The position numbers and the translations under genes were made by a program. A stretch of 5,863 nt of DNA from Streptosporangiaceae bacterium (GTDB taxonomy: Bacteria; Actinomycetota; Actinomycetes; Streptosporangiales; Streptosporangiaceae), in assembly GCA_030043395.1 (NCBI GenBank), contig JASHXW010000280.1, positions 1 through 5,863 on the forward strand, given 5' to 3'. The notes beneath the pieces were generated by a model. That model searched no databases, was not told where the DNA came from, and was given only the letters and a program-made list of their open reading frames with translations. Position 1 is the stretch's first letter; the number at the start of each line of letters is the position of its first letter. This document shows, piece by piece, positions 1-4,281 of the stretch.

Positions 1-331
1 CTTCTGGCGGCACGTCCTTCAGCAGGAACCCGCTGGCGCCGGCCTTGAGCGCGGCGAACGCGTACTCGTCGAGATCGAAGGTCGTCAGCATGAGCACCCG
101 CGGGCGGTCCCCGGCCTTGCAGATGCGCCTGGTCGCCTCGATCCCGTCGAGCCTGGGCATCCGCACGTCCATGACCACCACGTCGGCAGGCGTGGCCTGC
201 AGCAGCGCCACCGCGGCGAGCCCGTCGCCTGCCTCCCCGACGACGGTCATGTCCGCCTGCGCGTCGAGCACCATCCTGAACCCGGCGCGCACGAGTTCCT
301 GGTCGTCGACCAGGACAATCCGGATGGTCAT
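1..331 (-). CDS. NarL/FixJ-family response regulator, receiver domain (C-terminus outside window)
   Basis: This is the first 110 codons of a two-component response regulator, cut off by the left edge. It starts at ATG 331 with a classic receiver (REC) domain: acidic pair D9-D10 in VLVDDQELVR, phosphoacceptor D55 in VVVMDVRMPRLDG, conserved Thr in VLMLTTFD (about residue 83) and the switch Lys K105 in GFLLKDVP. The LTTFDLDEY and KAGASGFLLKD segments are characteristic of NarL/LuxR-type regulators, so a C-terminal LuxR helix-turn-helix is expected beyond the window; that part is inferred. Its ATG overlaps the TGA of the upstream sensor kinase (ATGA, 328-331), the arrangement of a translationally coupled cognate pair. 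Phosphorylation by that kinase would switch DNA binding. Target genes cannot be told from this sequence, although the dyad at 1615-1630 ahead of the kinase is a candidate autoregulatory site. Confidence 0.95.
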   Translation of the reverse strand, partial: MTIRIVLVDDQELVRAGFRMVLDAQADMTVVGEAGDGLAAVALLQATPADVVVMDVRMPRLDGIEATRRICKAGDRPRVLMLTTFDLDEYAFAALKAGASGFLLKDVPPE

Positions 332-1557
332 GTCGCGCCTATGCGGGCCGTTGCCAGCGGCAGCCGCGCGATGACCTGGTAGCCGCCGTCGGAGATTGGT
401 CCCGCGTGCACCGACCCGCCGAAGATGGCTGCTCGCTCTCGCATGCCGGTCAGGCCATGCCCGGCCCCGTCGCACGGCGCGGCGCCGCCGATCCCGTCGT
501 CCGTGACGGTGATCTCGACGTTGTCGGCGCCGTAGGCGAGCAGTACCTCGGCGCTTGCCAGGGGCCCGGCGTGCTTGCGGGCATTGGTCAGCGATTCCTG
601 GATGATCCGGTATGCGGCCAGCGCGGTGCCGTCCGGCAGCGGCTGGGGGATGCCGTCGACCCGGCACAAGACGGGCAGTCCTGCTGTCCTGGTCTGGTCG
701 AGCAGGTCGTCGAGCTGGCTGAGCCCAGGCACCGGGGCCCTGGTAGCTTCGGCGTTCTCGTCGTTCTGCCGCAGCACGCCGAGCATGACGCGCATCTCGG
801 CAAGCGCCTGCCGCCCGGTCGCCGAGATGGCGCTGAGCGCGGTGCGCGCCCTGTCAGGGTCGGCGTCGATCGCGTACGCGGCGCCGTCGGCCTGGACCAC
901 CATGACGCTGACGTTGTGCGCGACCACGTCGTGCAGCTCTCGGGCGATCCTGGCGCGCTCGGCGGCGGCGGCGATCGTTGCCTGTGCGTCCCTGTCGCGT
1001 TCCAGCCGGGCGGCCTTTTCCTCTAGGTTCGCGTAGTACGCCCGGCGGTACCGCATGGAGTCGCCGAGCACCCAGGCGATCAGCGTCGGAGCGGCGAAGA
1101 GGATCGCCCCCGCGGCCAGTTCAGTAAGCAGAACCTGGGTGTCGGACAGGGGCATGATGCGCGGCGTCCCGCCGTTCGACGTGCCGATCGCGACCGGGCG
1201 CAGCACTAGTGCCCCCATTGCCGATCCAGCCAGGCAAACCGCCAGCCCGATGACGGACTTTCGCCTGGTCGTGTACGCGGCGAGGGTATACAGCAGGATC
1301 ACGATGGCCAGGTCGGCGAACATCAGCCCGATGTGGAACGCGACCTGCAGCGCGCCGACTCCGATCGCGGTCGCGAACGCCTCGACCGGTAGCGAGCGAC
1401 GGACGATGATCGCGGCGGTCAGCACGAGCGTGGCCAGGAGCTGCGCAGACCTGTGCGCCACCAGCGCGGTGGCGAGGCTTGTGAGCGCGAGAGGCGCCGC
1501 GAGCGCTGCGTCGACCAGCCTGGGATGGCGGCCAAGCCACGCGTACAAGGCAGTCAC
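328..1557 (-). CDS. NarL-class sensor histidine kinase (HisKA_3 + HATPase_c), membrane-bound
   Basis: A 409-residue membrane sensor kinase that should autophosphorylate on His and pass the phosphate to the response regulator encoded next to it. Residues 13-165 are hydrophobic, with about five to six membrane segments (near 15-35, 40-52, 62-95, 102-122, 143-165) and only short loops, so the signal is probably sensed in or at the membrane. A short helical linker (170-200) leads to the dimerisation/phosphoacceptor domain with RELHDVVAHN and phosphoacceptor H209. The ATPase domain shows the N box ESLTNARKHA (321-330), the G1 box DDGIGG (353-358) and a GHGLTGMRER lid region (366-375). All key residues are present. 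The start is GTG 1557; an in-frame TAG lies four codons upstream (1567-1569), so no longer form is possible. There is no good Shine-Dalgarno near it, and a TAnnnT element ends six bases before the GTG, so the mRNA may be leaderless. The stop overlaps the regulator start by ATGA. Confidence 0.95.
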   Translation of the reverse strand: MTALYAWLGRHPRLVDAALAAPLALTSLATALVAHRSAQLLATLVLTAAIIVRRSLPVEAFATAIGVGALQVAFHIGLMFADLAIVILLYTLAAYTTRRKSVIGLAVCLAGSAMGALVLRPVAIGTSNGGTPRIMPLSDTQVLLTELAAGAILFAAPTLIAWVLGDSMRYRRAYYANLEEKAARLERDRDAQATIAAAAERARIARELHDVVAHNVSVMVVQADGAAYAIDADPDRARTALSAISATGRQALAEMRVMLGVLRQNDENAEATRAPVPGLSQLDDLLDQTRTAGLPVLCRVDGIPQPLPDGTALAAYRIIQESLTNARKHAGPLASAEVLLAYGADNVEITVTDDGIGGAAPCDGAGHGLTGMRERAAIFGGSVHAGPISDGGYQVIARLPLATARIGAT

Positions 1558-1563
1558 GCCATC

Positions 1564-1569
1564 AGGCTA
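1564..1569 (-). promoter_or_regulatory. possible -10 element for a leaderless kinase transcript
   Basis: On the minus strand the hexamer TAGCCT matches the actinobacterial TAnnnT -10 pattern and ends six bases before the GTG start of the kinase, the distance expected if transcription begins at the start codon. The only purine-rich SD-like run (AGGA, 1584-1587) is 26 bases from the start, too far to serve. No convincing -35 is seen, so this is weak inference. Confidence 0.2.
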
Positions 1570-1614
1570 GCTGCGATCTTTTTTCCTAACGTCATCCCGC
1601 GGTTTTGATCCTTC

Positions 1615-1630
1615 TCATCCGGCCGGATGA
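1615..1630. promoter_or_regulatory. 16-bp perfect palindrome upstream of the kinase-regulator pair (candidate operator)
   Basis: TCATCCGGCCGGATGA is a perfect palindrome in the 119-base gap between the membrane-protein gene and the kinase. A further copy of its half-site TCATCC lies at 1592-1597, 23 bases away on the kinase side. It has no loop and no following T-run in either direction, so it is unlikely to be an intrinsic terminator. The position, about 60 to 75 bases upstream of the kinase start, fits binding by a dimeric regulator, possibly the response regulator itself. Confidence 0.4.
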
Positions 1631-1676
1631 CCCTGGTGCTGATTCGCCCCGCGACGTTGCTGGCAGCCGGTCTGCT

Positions 1677-2150
1677 TTAGTGACGTGAGCCGAACGGCCA
1701 CCGCCTGCCGGAGCGTGAGCCGGACGAGGCTGGCTGGGCCTGCTCGCTGTCGGGCGCCGCGCCTTGCGCGGGTAGCGAGACCTCGGGCTGGTTGGCCGCA
1801 GCCGGCACCCGCCTGGCCTGCTCGGGAACGGCGATGGGCGGCTCGGTCTCGGCGGGCTGCGCTGTGTCGGCTGGTTGCGCTGTGCCGGCTTGGGCTGTGC
1901 CGGCTTGGGCTGTGCCGGCCGCGGGCTCGGCATGCTCGTCGAACGGCTCGAGTGGTTCGCCGAAGTGAGGGACGAGCTGACGGCCGCCCTCCTTGGCCAC
2001 GAACTCGCCGCCCATCACCTCCCGCATGGGCTGGTGCTCCTGCTGGCGGCCGCCTGGGTGCCGATCGGCGTTGAAGACCAGCGCGATCCACGCGGCGAGC
2101 GTCACCGCGAAGGCCACTGCCATGATGCCGAGCCAGTAATTGTGCAGCAT
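1677..2150 (-). CDS. small single-pass membrane protein with Ala/Pro/Gln-rich repeat tail, function unknown
   Basis: I do not recognise a named family. From ATG 2150 the product has 157 residues. Residues 5-27 (YWLGIMAVAFAVTLAAWIALVF) form one clear membrane helix, followed by a basic stretch (ADRHPGGR), which by the positive-inside rule puts the long C-terminal part in the cytoplasm. A juxtamembrane box, MREVMGGEFVAKEGGRQLVP (about 42-61), looks like the conserved part; I recall similar 'EVMGG-F-A-GGRQL-P' boxes in actinomycete hypothetical membrane proteins but cannot verify this. The remainder is low-complexity Ala/Pro/Gln/Glu-rich, with GTAQA/GTAQPA repeats (about 79-100) and a basic end (SRSGRRWPFGSRH). 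A GTG three codons upstream (2159) is possible, but the ATG has a G-rich SD (GAGGGGGG) eight bases before it and is preferred. It lies between the glycosyltransferase-like gene and the two-component pair in the same direction, with dyads in both gaps. A link to the kinase is possible but unproved. Confidence 0.75.
   Translation of the reverse strand: MLHNYWLGIMAVAFAVTLAAWIALVFNADRHPGGRQQEHQPMREVMGGEFVAKEGGRQLVPHFGEPLEPFDEHAEPAAGTAQAGTAQAGTAQPADTAQPAETEPPIAVPEQARRVPAAANQPEVSLPAQGAAPDSEQAQPASSGSRSGRRWPFGSRH
1861..1923. repeat. 15-base in-frame tandem repeats inside the membrane-protein gene
   Basis: GCTGTGCCGGCTTGG occurs as two identical head-to-tail copies (1879-1893 and 1894-1908), followed by a partial third (from 1909, GCTGTGCCGGCC) and preceded by a diverged copy (1861-1875) offset by three extra bases. 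Unit lengths are multiples of three, and on the minus strand they encode GTAQA, GTAQA, GTAQPA and DTAQPA. This is a minisatellite-like array that can change length without breaking the frame. Confidence 0.8.
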
Positions 2151-2158
2151 GTCCCCCA

Positions 2159-2166
2159 CCCCCCTC
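2159..2166 (-). promoter_or_regulatory. G-rich Shine-Dalgarno that favours ATG 2150 over GTG 2159
   Basis: The minus strand reads GAGGGGGG, then eight bases, then ATG at 2150. The alternative GTG at 2159 overlaps this same G-run and would have no usable spacing, so the ATG is the better start of the small membrane protein. Confidence 0.55.
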
Positions 2167-2167
2167 G

Positions 2168-2206
2168 CTGATCATTTCCGCTGGCATGCAGCGCATGCAT
2201 GATCAG
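2168..2206. promoter_or_regulatory. bulged hairpin / double dyad just upstream of the membrane-protein SD
   Basis: Outer arms CTGATCAT (2168-2175) and ATGATCAG (2199-2206) are perfect 8-bp complements. Between them GCATGC occurs twice (2184-2189 and 2193-2198), each self-palindromic and able to pair with the other across the 3-base loop AGC. On one side the two stems are directly stacked; on the other an 8-base bulge (2176-2183) separates them. The structure ends two bases from the SD of the small membrane protein. It could be a DNA operator (two GCATGC sites) or an mRNA leader structure. There is no T-run after it, so a terminator for the gene at 2290 is unlikely. Confidence 0.45.
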
Positions 2207-2289
2207 GCGGACGGGGAGCGGGGGGTCGGCGCCTGGCGTCGGGACGTGCGCTGAGGAGGTCCGTGGCTAGCGGAGACGGGCGCCGGGCG

Positions 2290-3615
2290 TCAGGCCGCGC
2301 GCAGGACGCTGGCTGCCGGGAAGGCCTTCGCATTCGGGCAGGCCGGGCTGCCTGCCAGGCCTCGCGTCCGCGACATGCCGCGCTCGTAGGCCGTGACAGC
2401 CTCGCCGGCCAGACGCTCCCACGGATACCGCGACTGCGCCCGGTCCGCCGCCGCGATGCCGTAGGCCATCAGGCGCATCGGTGTCGACAGCAGGTCGCGC
2501 AGGCGCCTGGTGAGCAGGTCCGGTCGGCCAGGCGGCACGAGGATCCCCGTTGTGCCGTCGATGACGGCATCGGCGTGCGCGCCGGTGTCATAGGCCAGGA
2601 CCGGAGTACCGCAGGCCATCGCGGCGACCGACGGCAAGCCGAACGGAACATGCCGGGCGGCGCTGACCAGGAGGTCGGCGGAGCGGCACAGGGAGGCCAG
2701 CTCGGCGGCCGTGGTCCGGGCGGTAAAGCTCACCCGGTCCGCGACCCCGAGGTGGGCGGCGAGCTTGCCGAGCTTCTTGCAGTCCGGATCCGCCTCGAGA
2801 TCGGCCGGAGTCCGGCCGCAGGCGATGACGAGCTCGGCTTGCGAGAGCTCGGGGATGGCGCGGATGAGAGTCTCGGCGCCCTGACGGCTGTCCAGGGATC
2901 CGATGTGCAGTAGCCGCGCGACTGCGTGGGGCCGCCATGAGCCGTCAGGAGGGGAGAACCGCTTGATGTCGACGCCGCCAGGAACGACGGTCACTCGCGA
3001 GCCGGGGACGCCGAGCCTGCTCAGGTCGCTGGCCTCCTCCTGCGAGTTCGCCAGCACGGCGGTTGCCCCGCGAGCCAGGCAGGTTTCCATCCGCAGGCGG
3101 GCCGCCTGAATCTGGCCGCCGCCGACACCCAAGCGCTGCTCGGTGATGCCGAGCGTGCCGAAGGTCTGCACCACCGGGATGTGGCTGTCCCTGGTCGCGA
3201 CCATCGCCGCCAGGCCGCTTGCCCAGTCGAAGGCGTGCACGACATCCGGTCGTGCCTTAGTCCAGCGTGCAGCGAGTTCAGTGCCGAACGCCCCGGCGCA
3301 TGAGCCGATCTCGCTGGCCCGAAGCTGTGCTGGCGGACCCGCCGGAACGCAGTGCGCAGTGAGCCGGCGAGACACCGAGATGGTGCCTGCCATCCCTGCC
3401 CTGTCGCTGCGCACGTAGATGGCCACGTGATGACCAAGGCCAGCCAGCGCCTTGCCGAGGTGCCAGACGTAGGCAGCCTGCTCGTCGCAGTACGGGTCCG
3501 CGCAGTGCACTGCGTGAGCAGGCTGGTCCGCCTGACCAGGCTGGTCCGCGCGAACGGGCTGATCCGCAAGGCCGGAGGACGGCATGAGGTGCGGCGCTAC
3601 CAGGGCGATCTTCAT
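2290..3615 (-). CDS. GT4-family (MshA-like) glycosyltransferase-like protein with degenerate donor site
   Basis: A 441-residue GT-B-fold protein, close to the usual length of MshA-type GT4 enzymes, which transfer sugar from a nucleotide donor with retention of configuration. Landmarks numbered from ATG 3615: N-terminal Rossmann strand MKIALVAPH, acceptor-side segment VVHAFDWASGLAAM (125-138) and PVVQTFGTLG, interdomain VVPGGVDIKRF (about 210-220, usual form V-P-x-GVD), donor-domain start HIGSLDSRQGAETLIRA (about 237-253) and FGLPSVAAMACGTPVLA (325-341). The start is ATG 3615 with AAGGAG eight bases upstream; an 11-codon longer form from 3648 has no such site. Two things are odd. The usual glycine-rich N-terminal loop is replaced by a three-unit ADQP repeat and a Cys-containing stretch (about 17-45). 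The expected donor-binding Arg and Lys of GRLxxxKG are S240 and Q245, and both Glu of the EX7E motif are V323 and A331. It may be an unusual or inactive transferase. The fold assignment is secure; substrate and activity are unknown. Confidence 0.85.
   Translation of the reverse strand: MKIALVAPHLMPSSGLADQPVRADQPGQADQPAHAVHCADPYCDEQAAYVWHLGKALAGLGHHVAIYVRSDRAGMAGTISVSRRLTAHCVPAGPPAQLRASEIGSCAGAFGTELAARWTKARPDVVHAFDWASGLAAMVATRDSHIPVVQTFGTLGITEQRLGVGGGQIQAARLRMETCLARGATAVLANSQEEASDLSRLGVPGSRVTVVPGGVDIKRFSPPDGSWRPHAVARLLHIGSLDSRQGAETLIRAIPELSQAELVIACGRTPADLEADPDCKKLGKLAAHLGVADRVSFTARTTAAELASLCRSADLLVSAARHVPFGLPSVAAMACGTPVLAYDTGAHADAVIDGTTGILVPPGRPDLLTRRLRDLLSTPMRLMAYGIAAADRAQSRYPWERLAGEAVTAYERGMSRTRGLAGSPACPNAKAFPAASVLRAA
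3514..3567. repeat. 18-base tandem repeat encoding ADQP units in the glycosyltransferase-like gene
   Basis: CAGGCTGGTCCG recurs at 3519 and 3537 and, with two changes, at 3555 (CGGGCTGATCCG), giving an 18-base period over three units. On the minus strand this reads ADQPVR, ADQPGQ and ADQPAH. It sits where MshA-like proteins normally carry the glycine-rich loop near the nucleotide-sugar and acceptor pocket, so it is an in-frame expansion in a functional position and not in a linker. Confidence 0.75.
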
Positions 3616-3623
3616 CGCTTGGG

Positions 3624-3629
3624 CTCCTT
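3624..3629 (-). promoter_or_regulatory. Shine-Dalgarno AAGGAG fixing the glycosyltransferase start at 3615
   Basis: AAGGAG on the minus strand lies eight bases from ATG 3615, ideal spacing. This decides the start against the longer in-frame form beginning at 3648, whose GTG lies inside the CACAGG hairpin arm. Confidence 0.8.
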
Positions 3630-3635
3630 GGGGGT

Positions 3636-3651
3636 CCTGTGGTGTCACAGG
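3636..3651 (-). promoter_or_regulatory. 6-bp hairpin in the glycosyltransferase leader
   Basis: CCTGTG (3636-3641) and CACAGG (3646-3651) are perfect complements around a 4-base loop, six bases upstream of the AAGGAG site. It may be a small leader hairpin or a short operator half-pair. Chance occurrence of a 6-bp stem in GC-rich DNA is not negligible. Confidence 0.3.
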
Positions 3652-3679
3652 CGCACGTCAGGAGCACCGGTTCGTTGCG

Positions 3680-3708
3680 GCTTTAAAAGCACGAAAAGGC
3701 ACACCCAA
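3680..3708 (-). promoter_or_regulatory. possible promoter of the glycosyltransferase-like gene
   Basis: On the minus strand TTGGGT (3708-3703) and TAAAGC (3685-3680) are separated by 17 bases, a fair sigma70-type arrangement. This is the most AT-rich spot of the intergenic region (CTTTTAAAG). The putative -35 lies inside the left arm of the large inverted repeat 3697-3741, so a protein bound there would block it. This is inference from spacing and composition only. Confidence 0.3.
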
Positions 3709-3741
3709 ACAACGCCAAACGTGACGTTTGGGGGTGTGCCT
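3697..3741. promoter_or_regulatory. nested inverted repeat between divergent genes (candidate operator)
   Basis: Outer arms AGGCACACCC (3697-3706) and GGGTGTGCCT (3732-3741) are perfect 10-bp complements. Nested inside is CCAAACGTGACGTTTGG (3715-3731), an 8-bp-arm palindrome centred on G3723. The left outer arm continues CACCCAAAC, echoing the inner CCAAAC, so three CCAAAC/GTTTGG-type half-sites are present. It sits in the space between the divergent glycosyltransferase-like and STAS genes, 82 bases from the first and about 155 from the second, where a shared operator would be expected. There is no T-tract and no gene converges on it, so a terminator role is unlikely. Confidence 0.6.
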
Positions 3742-3883
3742 GCGTCGTAAGCACTTGCCCTGGACGGTAGCGCAGTGGCGCGGGCTTGTCCACCTGAAAC
3801 GCGTTCGCGACCTCGCTCAGGCGCGTGCGTGCCTGTCGTGTTTCGTGGTTTGCCCGATCACCCCGGATCGTGGTCAGGTGCGA

Positions 3884-3890
3884 TTATTAG
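3884..3890 (+). promoter_or_regulatory. possible -10 element for a leaderless STAS transcript
   Basis: TTATTAG is the only AT-rich patch before the STAS start and ends five bases from GTG 3896, the spacing expected if transcription starts at the start codon. No SD lies at normal distance (nearest AGG is 18 bases off). No clear -35 is seen. Confidence 0.2.
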
Positions 3891-3895
3891 CCATT

Positions 3896-4234
3896 GTGGA
3901 AGACTTCACGCTCTCCTCGAAGGCCCGCGACGGCGCGATGGTCATCAGCATCTCCGGTGACCTCGACATCGCCACGTGCGGCCAGCTGGACGACGCGCTC
4001 ACGCAGGCGCGCAGGAACCACGACCTGATAGTGATCGACATGTCGGCCGTGGAGTTCATGGACACGCGGTCCCTCGCCGTCATCGTGAGTCACTGGAAGG
4101 CAGTATCGGAGTCCGGCGGATCGCTGTCCCTTGCAGGAGCCCGTTACCAGTACACGAAGACCTTGTGGATCACCGGCCTGGCCACCCGGATCCCGATGTA
4201 CGACAGCATCGAGCTCGCGATCGCGGCGGGCTGA
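3896..4234 (+). CDS. STAS-domain protein, anti-sigma-factor-antagonist-like
   Basis: A 112-residue single-domain STAS protein of the SpoIIAA/RsbV type, which in partner-switching systems binds an anti-sigma kinase and frees the sigma factor. It shows the family order: N-terminal strand EDFTLSS, then MVISISGDLDIATCGQL (15-31, the hallmark G-x-L-D segment), LIVIDMSAVEFMDTRSL (44-60), LSLAGARYQ (78-86) and a terminal helix SIELAIAAG. Length matches the family. In SpoIIAA-type proteins the FMDSSGL loop carries the phosphorylated Ser; here it reads FMDTRSL, with R58 at that place and T57 beside it, so normal phospho-switching may be absent or moved. The start GTG 3896 gives the standard VEDFTL beginning; the frame stays open upstream to 3728, but that part has no STAS homology and the extra residues look like translated intergenic DNA. 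No neighbouring sigma or anti-sigma gene is in the window. A LigD-type gene follows 40 bases later in the same direction. Confidence 0.88.
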   Translation: MEDFTLSSKARDGAMVISISGDLDIATCGQLDDALTQARRNHDLIVIDMSAVEFMDTRSLAVIVSHWKAVSESGGSLSLAGARYQYTKTLWITGLATRIPMYDSIELAIAAG

Positions 4235-4243
4235 GGAGATGCT

Positions 4244-4281
4244 GTGATCGCCGCTTGGTGAAACAGTTGGCTTCGTGGTGA
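4244..4281 (+). other. two overlapping mini-ORFs linking the STAS and LigD-type genes (speculative)
   Basis: After the STAS stop, an SD-like GGAG (4235-4238) precedes GTG 4244, which opens a 5-codon frame (MIAAW, stop 4259-4261). Its stop overlaps by GTGA a second start, GTG 4258, of a 7-codon frame (MKQLASW, stop 4279-4281). That stop in turn overlaps by GTGA the LigD-type start at GTG 4278. Both mini-ORFs end TGG-TGA. The stepwise overlaps could couple translation from the SD to the weakly initiated LigD-type gene; chance is also plausible. Confidence 0.25.

Noticed and set aside
406..1570. Several plus-strand frames over the kinase gene (406-1026, 575-1036, 1055-1570).
   Set aside because: They are opposite-strand shadows of the histidine kinase and have low-complexity, motif-free products.
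2149..2159. GTG 2159 as start of the membrane protein.
   Set aside because: It overlaps the G-run that serves as SD for ATG 2150; kept only as an alternative.
1592..2196. Alternative minus-strand frames and plus-strand frames around the small membrane protein.
   Set aside because: Only the frame from 2150 to 1677 gives a clean membrane helix, a sensible SD and an ordered domain layout; the others are Arg/Pro-rich shadows.
2263..2913. A 216-codon plus-strand frame with a strong SD (GAGGAGG three bases before GTG).
   Set aside because: It lies almost wholly antisense to the well-supported glycosyltransferase-like gene, its product is Arg/Gly/Ala-rich without recognisable motifs, and the spacing is short. 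Long antisense frames are expected in GC-rich genes.
3697..3741. The large inverted repeat as a bidirectional terminator.
   Set aside because: The flanking genes diverge from it and no T-tract follows either arm.
3728..3895. A 56-codon N-terminal extension of the STAS protein from TTG 3728.
   Set aside because: The start falls inside the inverted repeat, there is no SD, and the extra residues match nothing in the STAS family; the normal family beginning is at 3896.
3742..3895. A possible small RNA or tRNA in the divergent intergenic region.
   Set aside because: I found no cloverleaf, no CCA end and no stable stem followed by a T-run there.
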